Shown in pieces: positions 42,827 to 53,832 of a DNA stretch of 64,000 nt. The stretch is from Cherax quadricarinatus (Eukaryota; Arthropoda; Malacostraca; Decapoda; Parastacidae), in the NCBI RefSeq assembly GCF_038502225.1, contig NC_091307.1, forward strand, positions 25,250,868-25,314,867. The letters are read 5' to 3'. Each line of letters starts with the position of its first letter. Position 1 is the first letter of the stretch. The notes beneath the pieces were generated by a model, which was not told the DNA's origin, did no database searches, and worked only from the letters and a program-made list of their open reading frames with translations. A program made the position numbers and the translations under genes.

Positions 42827-44838
42827 AAGAGGAGAGGGGCAATTAAGAAATCGATATATTCAGTTAAAGAGAGAAATAAAAAAGGGAATTAAAAAAGCAA
42901 AATGAGATTATGAGGTTAAAGTTGCAAGAGAATCGAAGACTAATCCAAAAGGATTCTTTCAGGTATACAGAAGTAAGATCAGGGACAAGATAGGCCCACT
43001 CAAAAGTTCCTCGGGTCAGCTCACTGACAGTGATAAGGAAATGTGTAGAATTTTTAACACATATTTCCTCTCAGTTTTTACACAGGAGGATACCAGCGAT
43101 ATTCCAGTAATGATAAATTATGTAGAACAGGACGATAATAAACTGTGCACGATTAGAGTCATGAGTGACATGGTCCTTAGGCAAATAGATAAATTAAAAC
43201 CTAACAAATCCCCAGGCCCTGATGAACTGTATGCAAGGGTTCTAAAGGAATCTAAAGAGGAGCTTAGCACACCTTTGGCTAATCTTTTCAACATATCACT
43301 ACAAACTGGCATGGTGCCAGATAAGTGGAAAATGGCAAATGTGATACCTATTTTCAAAACAGGTGACAGGTCCTTAGCTTCGAACTATAGACCAATAAGC
43401 CTAACCTCCATAGTGGGAAAATTTATGGAATCAATAATTGCCGAGGCAGTTCGTAGCCACCTTGAAAAGCATAAATTAATCAACGAATCTCAGCATGGTT
43501 TTACAAAGGGGCGTTCCTGCCTTACGAATTTATTAACTTTTTTCACTAAGGTATTTGAGGAGGTAGATCATGGTAATGAATATGATATTGTGTATATGGA
43601 CTTCAGTAAGGCTTTTGACAGGGTCCCACATCAGAGACTATTGAGGAAAATTAAAGCACATGGAATAGGAGGAGAAATTTTTTCCTGGATAGAGGCATGG
43701 TTGACAAATAGGCAGCAGAGAGTTTGCATAAATGGGGAAAAATCAAAGTGGGGAAGCGTCACGAGCGGTGTTCCACAGGGGTCGGTGTTGGGCCCCCTGC
43801 TGTTCACAATCTACATAAACGACATAGATGAGGGCATAAAGAGCGACATCGGCAAGTTTGCCGATGACACCAAAAAAGGCCGTCGAATTCATTCTGACGA
43901 GGACATTCGAGCACTCCAGGAAGATTTGAATAGACTGATGCAGTGGTCGGAGAAGTGGCAGATGCAGTTTAATATAGACAAATGCAAAGTTCTAAATGTT
44001 GGACAGGACAACAACCATGCCACATATAAACTAAATAATGTAGATCTTAATATTACGGATTGCGAAAAAGATTTAGGAGTTCTGGTTAGCAGTAATCTGA
44101 AACCAAGACAACAGTGCATAAGTGTTCGCAATAAAGCTAATAGAATCCTTGGCTTCATATCAAGAAGCATAAATAATAGGAGTCCTCAGGTTGTTCTTCA
44201 ACTCTATACATCCTTGGTTAGGCCTCATTTAGATTATGCTGCACAGTGTTGGTCACCGTATTACAGAGTGGATATAAATTCTCTGGAAAATGTACAGAGG
44301 AGGATGACAAAGTTGATCCCATGTATCAGAAACCTTCCCTATGAGGATAGACTAAGGGCCCTGAATCTGCACTCTCTAGAAAGACGTAGAATTAGGGGGG
44401 ATATGATTGAGGTGTATAAATGGAAGACAGGAATAAATAAAGGGGATGTAAATAGTGTGCTGAAAATATCTAGCCTAGACAGGACTCGCAGCAATGGTTT
44501 TAAGTTGGAAAAATTCAGATTCAGGAAGGATATAGGAAAGTACTGGTTTGGTAATAGAGTTGTGGATGAGTGGAACAAACTCCCGAGTACAGTTATAGAG
44601 GCCAGAACGTTGTGTAGCTTTAAAAATAGGTTGGATAAATACATGAGTGGATGTGGGTGGGTGTGAGTTGGACCTGATAGCTTGTGCTACCAGGTCGGTT
44701 GCCGTGTTCCTCCCTTAAGTCAGTGTGACCTGACCTGACTAGGTTGGGTGCATTTGCTTAAGCCGGTAGGAGACTTGGACCTGCCTCACATGGGCCAGTA
44801 GGCCTTCTGCAGTGTTCCTTCGTTCTTATGTTCTTATA

Positions 44839-45389
44839 TCCCTCAGTGCCAGTCGTGAAAAAGAAGTGAATAGTTAAACAGTCAAGGTTAATGTTTTAGT
44901 AGCTGACCTATATTCAGCTGACCAGTGTACAGTGAGAGAATCATAGCAGAAAACGCCAAATATATCTATAAACTCAAGGAAAGTCAGGTTGTAGGTGGCG
45001 TTACTCCCCTCAGTGTTTTAAAAATGGCTGAGACAGCAGAACAGGTCAGGCAGACAACAACACCACACAACCCCCGATAAATGGAATTGAGGGGGATTTG
45101 GAAGGATAAAACCATGGATTAAACCTTTCTGATCTACCAGAATGGAAAGGAGTTAGAAGTTAATTGGGGAAGCCAGACTGTGAAGTGAAATGGGAAGGGG
45201 AGTGTGTAATAAGGGTTTAACTGTAAGGGTTGTGTGAAGTTAAGGGAAAAGTGAGCAGTGAAGAGGGTTTTGAAGAGGAAATTTTACTAGTAATTCAGTG
45301 GTGATTGCTAAAGTAGATACTAAGTGTACTAGGGACTGGAAAAGAGAAATAAATATTATTGTATATGAGTAAAAGAGCGAAGAGTGAAA
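44839..45389 (+). other. Probable 5'UTR of LINE F
   Basis: No open frame of value; it lies between the LINE E tail and the first ATG of LINE F. Confidence 0.5.
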
Positions 45390-48300
45390 ATGGCAGGCAT
45401 TAGGGGGGTACAGGCTGCCATAATTATATTTATATTTCTTCTTCAATTCCATGAAGAAAGAAATCAGTCATGGGGGCTGGAAAAGGTGAATGGAGTAACA
45501 GCGCCCTGGACAGTAAAAGCCCAACAGTTGCCATCCTACCAGAAAAGTAAACCTCACTATCGCTGCAAGGTATGGCAACACCGCATACCCAAACAAAAAC
45601 AGTGGCACACAGCTCTTATTGTAGCGCTCTTAAGTGGTGATATCCAAATTAATCCAGGACCTCAAACTAGTGTGCAGAGGCAAAACAGACAGATAAATGA
45701 CGGTGATAATGACGGTCTAGTAGCTAGGAATGATAACCTTAACTCCATATGTAATGCATACATAGGTCAATGTGAGACAATACAGCCATTATTATCTCAA
45801 ACACTACCAAACAGGTGCATACACTGTACTAAAGTACGCATGAAAAACAGAAAAGGCACCTTATGTAAAATGTGTAAGGGGTGGGTGCATGATGGATGTA
45901 TGTACAATTATAGCAACGGTGCCAGAATTCATTTTGTGTGTAACAAATGCACTTTGGCACAGTTACCCTTTAGCAGTGATGACATTGATTTACCTAATTT
46001 TAATACAAATGACCCATTGCCATATATTGATGATTATGATTGTTTTATGAAAACAGGCCTTCACTTTATTCATGTCAATGCAAGATCACTTCTTCCTAAA
46101 TTGGCAGAGATTAGGATTCTAGCTAACAAAATTAGGGAGGCAGTTATAACCATCTCTGAATCTTGGTTGGATGATACGGTGACTGACGACGAGGTCAAAA
46201 TAGATGGTTACAATATAAAACGCTCAGATATGAACAGAAAGGGTGGTGGAGTATGTGCCTACATTAGAAATGACTTAGCTTACAACCCAAGACCTGATTT
46301 AAATAGCAATAAACTGGAGATTCTATGGTTTGAAGTGCTGCTTCCTAAGACCAAACCCATCTTAGTAGGAACTAGTTACCGCCCTCCTACCCAGGACCAG
46401 TTCTTAGAAGACTTTTCCAGAGTCTTGTCCGGAGTTGAAAACAATTGCGAGACAATAATACTGGGCGACTTCAATATCTGTTTTCAGCAGCAAAATAACG
46501 GGCTATGCAAAAGGTATAAGCAAATTCTAGGATTAAATAGTTAAACTCAACTAATTAATACTCGAACCCGGATCACACAGTTCTCAGCCACCCTAATTGA
46601 CCACATACTTTGTAACCGCTCTGAGAACATTAGTCAGTCAGGCGTCATTACCACAGGTCTTAGTGATCATTTAAATCATCATTTACTGCACCAGGAAAAT
46701 CACTAGGGATAGGATAGGCCTACACAGGACAATAAAAATGAGGTCAACTAGAAACTACAGTAAAGAAACACTGGTAAATAGGCTACACAATTGTGACTGG
46801 ACAGAGATAACAAGTTGCACGGACGTAAACGATGCCTGGGAAAAATTCAAAACAATGTTCACTACCATCCTTGATAATATTGCACCAGTTAAAGAGGTTA
46901 GGATTAAACGAAGAACTGAACCCTGGATGAATACTGAGATATTAGATAATATGAAATTCAGAGACCAGCTGCTAAAAAGATTTAAGCAAACAGACAGGAT
47001 ATTGCAGCACTAAATGAATTCCAAAGGGTGAGGAACAGAGTACAGAGACTTATAAAAGGAGCAAAGGCAAAGCACTACTGCTCAAAAATTGAAGAGTATA
47101 AGCATAACCCCAGAAAGCTCTGGCAACAACTGAAACAGTTGGGGTATAGCCATAAGCCAGTAGATAGGTCTAACATAGTACTCACTATCGATAATGAGGT
47201 ATGCCACGAAACATCTAAGGTGGCAAATTGCTTTAATTCCTACTACACATCTGTTGCATCAACACTAGTAAGTAAACTACCAGCTGCATCAAATACCTTT
47301 AACACAGACTCTGATAAGTTTCAAACATACTATACCAATAAAGGGGTAACCCCAAACAGTTGTCAACTAGTAAGTGTATCTCATGACTTTATTCAAAAAG
47401 AACTAAGCAGGTTAAACCCAACTAAGAGCACAGTCCCTGATAACATCCCGTCTAAGTTCCTAAAAGATGGTGCTTCTGAACTGTCAATCCCTATTGCTCA
47501 CATAATAAATCTATCAATCACCACTAATACCGTACCGGAGGGGTTCAAGGAGGCCAGTTACTCCTATCTTCAAGAAAAATAGTAGGTCTGATGTAAGCAA
47601 CTATAGGCCTGTTAGTATACTCAGTATATCTAAAATTCTAGAGAGGGCGGTGTATTCTCAAGTAGTTAAGTACCTTAATGACAACAACATTCTCCATAGC
47701 TATCACTCGGGCTTTAGAAGATCCTACTCAACCGACACCTCCCTTATTAATCTGATGGATTACCTGAGAACTGAAATGTCAAAGGGGAACCTCATAGGTA
47801 TGGTAACCTTAGACCTGCAAAAGGCCTTCGATACTGTCAACCACAATATATTATGTAATAAACTTCAAGCTATCGGTATAGGTTCTGTAGACTGGTTGAA
47901 GTCCTACCTTAGCAACAGGAGACAAATAGTCAAAATCAACAAAACAGAATCAGAAGCCCTGTCGATAACATGTGGAATTCCCCAAGGTAGTATTCTGGGT
48001 CCCTTATTATTCTTATGTTATGTCAATGATATGCCTATCAGTGTCAAGTGCAAACTCCTACTGTATGCAGATGACAGTGCTCTGTTAGTGTCAGGTAAAG
48101 ACCCACTGGAGTCCTGCAGCAAATGGTTAGTAGACAACAAACTATCATTACACCTAGGGAAAACTGAAGCCATTCTCTTTGGCATGAAACATAAACTGAG
48201 AAGGGTAAATAATTTTAATGTTCAATGTAATGGGGAGCCCATCACTTTGGTTTCATCAGTAAAATATTTGGGAATCCCCTTTGACCCATGCATGTCAGGA

Positions 48301-48627
48301 GAATTGATAGGGAACAGTGTAGTAAAGAAAGCGAGTGCCAGACTGAAGTTCCTGTATAGACAAGCACAGTGTCTACCTACTGAGGCTCGCAGGACCCTAT
48401 GGCTAGCCCTTATACAATGCCATATGGATTACGCTTGCTCTTCTTGGTACTCTGCCTTGACAAAAAAACTGAAAGATAGACTGCAAATCACCCAGAACAA
48501 AATCGTAAGATTCATCCTGGGGCTGGGACAAAGAGAACATGTAGGCCAGGATGAATTACAGCAGTTGGATATGCTGAATGTTGAAGACAGAGTAAAACAA
48601 CTGAACCATACCCCCGGCCGGGATTGA
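45390..48627 (+). pseudogene. LINE F ORF (2A - PHD - endonuclease - reverse transcriptase), several breaks
   Basis: The first frame (45390-46544) has a hydrophobic N-terminus (AAIIIFIFLLQF), then HTALIVALLSGDIQINPGP, a 2A-like ribosome-skipping motif. A PHD-type finger follows (CIHC ... CKMCKGWVHDGC ... CNKC, residues about 152-196), then endonuclease (LHFIHVNARSLLPKL, SESWLDD, ILGDFNICF). A TAG after LGLNS and later stops break the frame. Open pieces 46738-47013, 47028-47582 (SLNPTKS-type linker) and 47650-48627 (GFRRSYSTDTSLINL, LDLQKAFDTVNH, CGIPQGSILGPLLF, catalytic YADDS) continue it. A frameshift lies near 47560-47590. C-terminal coding remnants appear after the insertion, from about 48907. 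Confidence 0.85.
45636..45662 (+). other. 2A-like ribosome-skipping peptide GDIQINPGP
   Basis: Matches the 2A core D(V/I)ExNPGP except Gln at the Glu position. It follows a short hydrophobic leader, as in 2A peptides of CR1/L2-group LINEs. Confidence 0.65.
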
Positions 48628-48898
48628 ACCCGCGGTCATAGAGTCTCAAAACTCCAGCCCGTCGCGTTAGCCACTAGACCAGCTAGCCACAATAAGATTC
48701 ATCCAACTAGGTATATTTCTACACCATAGGAAAGTTAGCACAGGCACCTCTGTGACCACAAATGCAAGTTTTTACAGACGAATCTCCAGCTAGCGTGGCC
48801 GTGACGAACTCTAGCTCAAGTCCCTTCACTGCCGTCAACATGACTTAAGAAATCGTAATGACACGATTGCAATCGTGTTATTACGATTTCTTAAGTCA
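48606..48898 (-). mobile_element. tRNA-like retroposon, 293-bp long form, 13-bp TSD, with 60-bp palindrome
   Basis: Flanked by TAAAACAACTGAA (48593-48605 and 48899-48911), inserted into LINE F. On the minus strand: a 60-bp inverted repeat (48899-48840), a body of about 150 bp, then a tRNA-like segment (GTGGCTAGCTGGTCTAGTGG ... CGCGGGTTCAATCCCGG) ending GGGGGTATGG. The A- and B-box-like segments are intact. The same two ends are found in 36985-37051 and 63766-63843. Confidence 0.82.
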
Positions 48899-48911
48899 TA
48901 AAACAACTGAA

Positions 48912-49501
48912 GCTAAATCATGTTTATAAAATTGCTCACAATGTCCAGAATATCTTGCTGTCAATTTTGTCAAGGTTGGGAACCAAAGCAATCATAGTAC
49001 TAGGGGGAGAGAGCACAACTTTGTAGTACCCACAGTCATTGGACAGGCTTCAAACACCTTTTATTGTACAGCAATAAAGGAATGGAACAGACTGCCCGCA
49101 CATGTCAAAGCCAGTCATAGCATGAACCAGTTCAAGAAGAGTGCCAAAAGGTGTCTGATGAATGTAGCTACAGAAAGGGAGGGGAATGATTTTCTATTTT
49201 TCAGCTAACATACGTGTAAATTTTACCATATTCCTAGTAATGACACTCGTATTGTAGATAGTCTTAATGACCTTGGTGTAGTAGATAGTCTTTTTAGTAT
49301 GAATAAGATGTTATCTTCATTGTAGAATAATAAGAAAATATTATAACCTTTATATTATAATAATAAGGTAAAAGGACCCCAATGGAAATAAGTCACTCTG
49401 TCTGACTTTTTTGGGTTATCCTAGGTTCTCTACACATATGCTGCTATGTATGATAATTCTATGTAACTGTATTTGTGTATACCTGAATAAACTTACTTAC
49501 T
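48912..49501 (+). other. LINE F C-terminal remnant and 3'UTR
   Basis: CTAAATCATGTTTATAAAAT onward is the decayed C-terminus. From about 49376 the 3'UTR carries GGACCCCAATGGAAATAAGT and GGGTTATCCTAGGT, also found in the SINEs at 5071 and 12671, and ends GTATACCTGAATAAACTTAC. Confidence 0.6.
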
Positions 49502-49575
49502 AAGTTCGATGCTTGCTATTTCTCTGACCAGTGTCTCCCTATGCCTTTCAGATATATTGACCTCTTTTAGCCGCT

Positions 49576-49901
49576 GGAGTTTACCTGGAGAGAGTTCCGG
49601 GGGTCAACGCCCCCGCGGCCCGGTCTGTGACCAGGCCTCCTGGTGGATCAGAGCCTGATCAACCAGGCTGTTACTGCTGGCTGCACGCAAACCAACGTGC
49701 GAGCCACAGCCCGGCTGGTCAGGAACCGACTTTAGGTGCTTGTCCAGTGCCAGCTTGAAGACTGCCAGGGGTCTGTTGGTAATCCCCCTTATGTATGCTG
49801 GGAGGCAGTTGAACAGTCTCGGGCCCCTGACACTTACTGTACGGTCTCTTAACGTGCTAGTGACACCCCTGCTTTTCATTGGGGGGATGTTGCATCGTCT
49901 G
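49576..49901 (-). mobile_element. LINE A 3' fragment (A10) with 5-bp direct repeat
   Basis: 326 bp from CAGACGATGCACC to the CTCCAGGTAAACTCC terminus, inserted into LINE A copy A7. CCGCT flanks it (49571-49575 and 49902-49906). Its reading frame (91 codons) is the last part of ORF2. Confidence 0.88.
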
Positions 49902-50668
49902 CCGCTCTGTTATTCTTTTCCGTCGCCTGTAAAGGGAGAGCCTGTCCCTTTCTATTTTACATCTACTCCTCCTTTTTCTTAGAGGAATAAGCCTTGTGCA
50001 TACATCGAGCGCCACCGAGTTAATCTGTTCTAGGCATAAGTTGGGGTCTGTGTTGCTTAGTATATCTTCCCAGCTTAGATCAGTTAGGATTTGGTTTACT
50101 TGGTCCCACTTTATGTTTTTGTTATTGAAGTTGAATTTGGTGAATGCTCCCTCGAGACTAATCTCATTATGTCGGTCTGGGGCTCCGCGCATACATGTCT
50201 GAACCTCAATTATGTTGTGATCTGAGTATATTGTTTTTGATATGGTGACATTTCGTATCAGATCATCATTGTTAGTGAAGATGAGGTCTATTGTATTCTC
50301 CAGTCTAGTAGGCTCTATTATTTGCTGGTTTAAATTGAATTTTTTGCAGAGATTTAAAAGCTCGTGTGAGTGTGAGTTTTCACCAGAGCTGCCTCCTGGC
50401 GTTATTACTGCAACAATATTATTTGCTATATTCCTCCATTTTAGGTGCCTTAAGTTGAAATCCCCCAGGAGCAAGATGTTGGGTGCAGGAGCTGGCAGAT
50501 TTTCCAGACAGTGGTCAATTTTTAATAGCTGTTCCTGGAATTGCTGGGATGTTGCATCCGGAGGCTTGTAGACTACCACAATGACTAGGTTTTGGTTCTC
50601 GATCTTTACTGCTAAAACTTCCACTACATCATTTTGAGGCATTCAGCAGTTCTGTGCACACAAGTGAC

Positions 50669-50754
50669 CCTGCACCTGCGCAGAGAAGACTCGCCATTGT
50701 TTTTTGAATTGAGTAACAAACGTTAGTGAATATTGGGAAGAATTTTCGTGCTCT
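50669..50754 (+). repeat. Repeat C, left part
   Basis: Equals the first 86 bases of 29290-29810. The rest of the repeat resumes at 62673, after LINE A11. Confidence 0.8.
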
Positions 50755-50782
50755 GGAGTTTACCTGGAGAGAGTTCCGGGGG

Positions 50783-53700
50783 TCAACGCCCCCACGGCCC
50801 GGTCTGTGACCAGGCCTCCTGGTGGATCAGAGCCTGATCAACCAGGCTGTTGCTGCTGGCTGCACGCAAACCAACGTACGAGCCACAGCCCGGCTGATCA
50901 GGAACTGACTTTAGGTGCTTGTCCAGTGCCAGCTTGAAGACTGCCAGGGGTCTGTTGGTAATCCCCCTTATGTGTGCTGGAAGGCAGTTGAACAGTCTCG
51001 GGCCCCTGACACTTATTGTATGGTCTCTTAACGTGCTAGTGACACCCCTGCTTTTCATTGGGGGGATGGTGCATCGTCTGCCAAGTCTTTTGCTTTCGTA
51101 GTGAGTGATTTTCGTGTGCAAGTTCGGTACTAGTCCCTCTAGGATTTTCCAGGTGTATATAATCATGTATCTCTCCCTCCTGCGTTCCAGGGAATACAGG
51201 TTTAGGAACCTCAAGCACTCCCAATAATTGAGGTGTTTTATCTCCATTATGCGCACCGTGAAAGTTCTCTGTACATTTTCTAGGTCGGCAATTTCACCTG
51301 CCTTGAAAGGTGCTGTTAGTGTGCAGCAATATTCCATCCTAGATAGAACAAGTGACCTGAAGAGTGTCATCATGGGCTTGGCCTCCCTAGTTTTGAAGGT
51401 TCTCATTATCCATCCTGTCATTTTTCTAGCAGATGCGATTGATACAATGTTATGGTCCTTGAAGGTGAGATCCTCCGACATGATCACTCCCAGGTCTTTG
51501 ACGTTGGTGTTTCGCTCTATTTTGTGGCCAGAATTTGTTTTGTACTCTGATGAAGATTTAATTTCCTCATGTTTACCATATCTGAGTAATTGAAATTTCT
51601 CATCGTTGAACTTCATATTGTTTTCTGCAGCCCACTGAAAGATTTGGTTGATGTCCGCCTGGAGCCTTGCAGTGTCTGCAATGGAAGACACTGTCATGCA
51701 GATTCGGGTGTCATCTGCAAAGGAAGACACGGTGCTGTGGCTGACATCCTTGTCTATGTCGGATATGAGGATGAGGAACAAGATGGGAGCGAGTACTGTG
51801 CCTTGTGGAACAGAGCTTTTCACCGTAGCTGCCTCGGACTTTACTCTGTTGACGACTACTCTGTGTTCTGTTAGTGAGGAAATTATAGATCCATCGACCG
51901 ACTTTTCCTGTTATTCCTTCAGCACACATTTTGTGCGCTATTACGCCATGGTCACACTTGTCGAAGGCTTTTGCAAAGTCTGTATATATTACATCTGCAT
52001 TCTTTTTGTCTTCTAGTGCATTTAGGACCTTGTCGTAGTGATCCAATAGTTGAGACAGACAGGAGCGACCTTTTCTAAACCCATGTTGCCCTGGGTTGTG
52101 TAACTGATGGGTTTCTAGATGGGTGGTGATCTTGCTTCTTAGGACCCTTTCAAAGATTTTTATGATATGGGATCTTAGTGCTATTGGTCTGTAGTTCTTT
52201 GCTGTTGCTTTACTGCCCCCTTTGTGGGGTGGGGCTATGTCTGTTGTTTTTAGTAACTGTGGGACGACCCCCATGTCCATGCTCCCTCTCCATAGGATGG
52301 AAAAGGCTCGTGATAGGGGCTTCTTGCAGTTCTTTATGAACACAGAGTTCCATGAGTCTGGCCCTGGGGCAGAGTGCATGGGCATGTCATTTATCGCCTG
52401 TTCGAAGTCATTTGGCGTCAGGATAACATCGGATAGGCTTGTGTTAATCAAATTTTGTGGCTCTCTCATAAAAAATTCATTTTGATCTTTGACTCTCAGT
52501 CTGGTTAGCGGCTTGCTAAAAACTGAGTCATACTGGGACTTGAGTAGCTCACTCATTTCCTTGCTGTCATCTGTGTAGGACCCATCTTGTTTAAGTAGGG
52601 GCCCAATACTGGACGTTGTTCTCGATTTTGATTTGGCATAGGAGAAGAAATACTTTGGGTTTCTTTCGATTTCATTTATGGCTTTTAGTTTGTCCCACGA
52701 TTCCTGACTCCTAAAGGATTCTTTTAGCTTAAGTTCGATGCTTGCTGTTTCTCTGACCAGTGTCTCCCTACGCATTTCAGATATATTGACCTCTTTTAGC
52801 CGCTCTGTTATTCTTTTCCGTCGCCTGTAAAGGGAGCGCCTGTCTCTTTCTATTTTACATCTACTCCTCCTTTTTCTTAGAGGAATAAGCCTTGTGCAAA
52901 CATCGAGTGCCACCGAGTTAATCTGTTCTAGGCATAAGTTGGGGTCTGTGTTGCTTAGTATATCTTCCCAGCTTATATCGGTTAGGAATTGGTTTACTTG
53001 GTCCCACTTTATGTTTTTGTTATTGAAGTTGAATTTGGTGAATGCTCCCTCGTGACTAGTCTCATTATGTAGGTCTGGGGCTCCACGCATACATGTCTGA
53101 ACCTCAATTATGTTGTGATCTGAGTATATTGTTTTTGATATGGTGACATTTCTCATCAGATCATCATTGTTAGTGAAGATGAGGTCTAGTGTATTCTCCA
53201 GTCTAGTAGGCTCTATTATTTGCTGGTTTAAATTGAATTTTGTGCAGAGATTTAAAAGTTCGTGTGAGTTTTCATCAGAGCTGCCTCCTGGTGTTATTAC
53301 TGCAACAATATTATTTGCTATATTCCTCCATTTTAGGTGCCTTAAGTTGAAATCCCCCAGGAGCAAGATGTTGGGTGCAGGAGCTGGAAGATTTTCCAGA
53401 CAGTGGTCAATTTTTAACAGCTGTTCCTGGAATTGCTGGGATGTTGCATCCGGAGGCTTGTAAACTACCACAATGACTAGGTTTTGGTTCTCGACCTTTA
53501 CTGCTAAAACTTCCACTACATCATTTGAGGCATTTAGCAGTTCTGTGCAAACAAGTGACTCTGCAATGTACAGGCCAACCCCCCCTTTTGCCTGTTCACT
53601 CTGTCACATCTGTATAGGTTGTAACCTGGGATCCATATTTCGTTGTCCAAGTGATCCTTTATGTGGGTCTCAGTGAAAGCCGCGAACATTGCCTTTGCCT

Positions 53701-53830
53701 CTGCAAGCAGTCCACGGATGAAAGGTATTTTGTTGTTTGTTGCTGGCTTTAGACCCTGTATATTTGCAAAGAAGAATGTTATCGGACTGGTGGTATTGTT
53801 GGTACTGGGGGGGGATTTTTTTTCCGGCAT
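50783..53830 (-). pseudogene. LINE A11 ORF2, two frameshifts
   Basis: The start ATG (53830-53828, MPEKKS) overlaps the TAA of ORF1. The endonuclease begins FANIQGLKPATNNK. A C-run has seven C at 53579-53585 where copy A8 has eight, shifting the frame. Near 51857 two bases are missing relative to A8, shifting it again within NRTQRVVVNR. RT motifs and FADDTRICM are otherwise intact to the usual stop at 50783. With only two small defects this is a young copy. Confidence 0.9.
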
Positions 53831-53832
53831 TA
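53828..53832 (-). promoter_or_regulatory. TAATG stop-start overlap between ORF1 and ORF2 of LINE A
   Basis: TAA (53832-53830) shares its last A with ATG (53830-53828). The same junction type (TGATG) is seen at the A' ORF2 start and in LINE E. Confidence 0.75.

Larger units (their letters stand above)
38656..44666 (+). pseudogene. LINE E ORF2, interrupted by LINE A8 and two stops
   Basis: Endonuclease: LKVYYTNSRSVRNKIDELR, TETWLNLKDRE, GVIYRAPN, MGDFNYRQIDW and ESDHKSLSF. A TGA at 39076-39078 interrupts it. After the insertion the frame resumes near 42826, with a second TGA at 42903-42905. The reverse transcriptase (43041-44666, 541 codons without stop) shows NYRPISLTSIVGKFMESI, YMDFSKAFDRVPHQRL, TSGVPQGSVLGPLLFTIYI and catalytic FADDT, ending with LHSLERRRIRGDMIEVYKW. 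Confidence 0.88.
37405..44838 (+). mobile_element. LINE E, CR1/L2-like, split by LINE A8
   Basis: ORF1 (esterase) and ORF2 (endonuclease then reverse transcriptase), then a 3'UTR ending TTCCTTCGTTCTTATGTTCT, a tandem-type tail. LINE A8 (39744-42824, minus strand) sits between endonuclease and RT. The 5' boundary is uncertain. Confidence 0.82.
44839..49501 (+). mobile_element. LINE F with PHD finger and 2A-like peptide
   Basis: 5'UTR (44839-45389), a long broken ORF (45390-48605 and beyond), a 293-bp insertion (48606-48898) and a 3' region ending GAATAAACTTACTTACT. The 3' end abuts LINE A7. Protein motifs fit the L2/Rex1-type branch of the CR1 group, where N-terminal 2A peptides are known. 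Confidence 0.82.
31971..50668 (-). mobile_element. LINE A copy A7, split into five pieces by later insertions
   Basis: The pieces on the minus strand, in LINE order from 5' to 3', are 50668-49902, 49575-49502, 37404-37052, 36288-35936 and 32804-31971. They join at matching LINE A positions: the endonuclease region, the basic linker, the QAINDMP motif, the RT palm and the C-terminus. The inserts are A10 (49576-49901), a 12.1-kb block of LINE E plus LINE F (37405-49501), a tRNA-like retroposon (36985-37051), a solo LTR (36289-36973) and LINE A' (32805-35935). The piece at 36288-35936 has a 2-base deletion shifting the frame near 36208. The copy is 5'-truncated at about 50668, where repeat C begins. 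Confidence 0.75.

Noticed and set aside
45390..46544. Host membrane protein with a PHD finger
   Set aside because: The same frame continues into a LINE endonuclease; the hydrophobic start belongs to the 2A leader.
48606..48695. tRNA gene on the minus strand
   Set aside because: It is part of a retroposon with a target duplication, and the same segment recurs truncated at 36985 and 63766.
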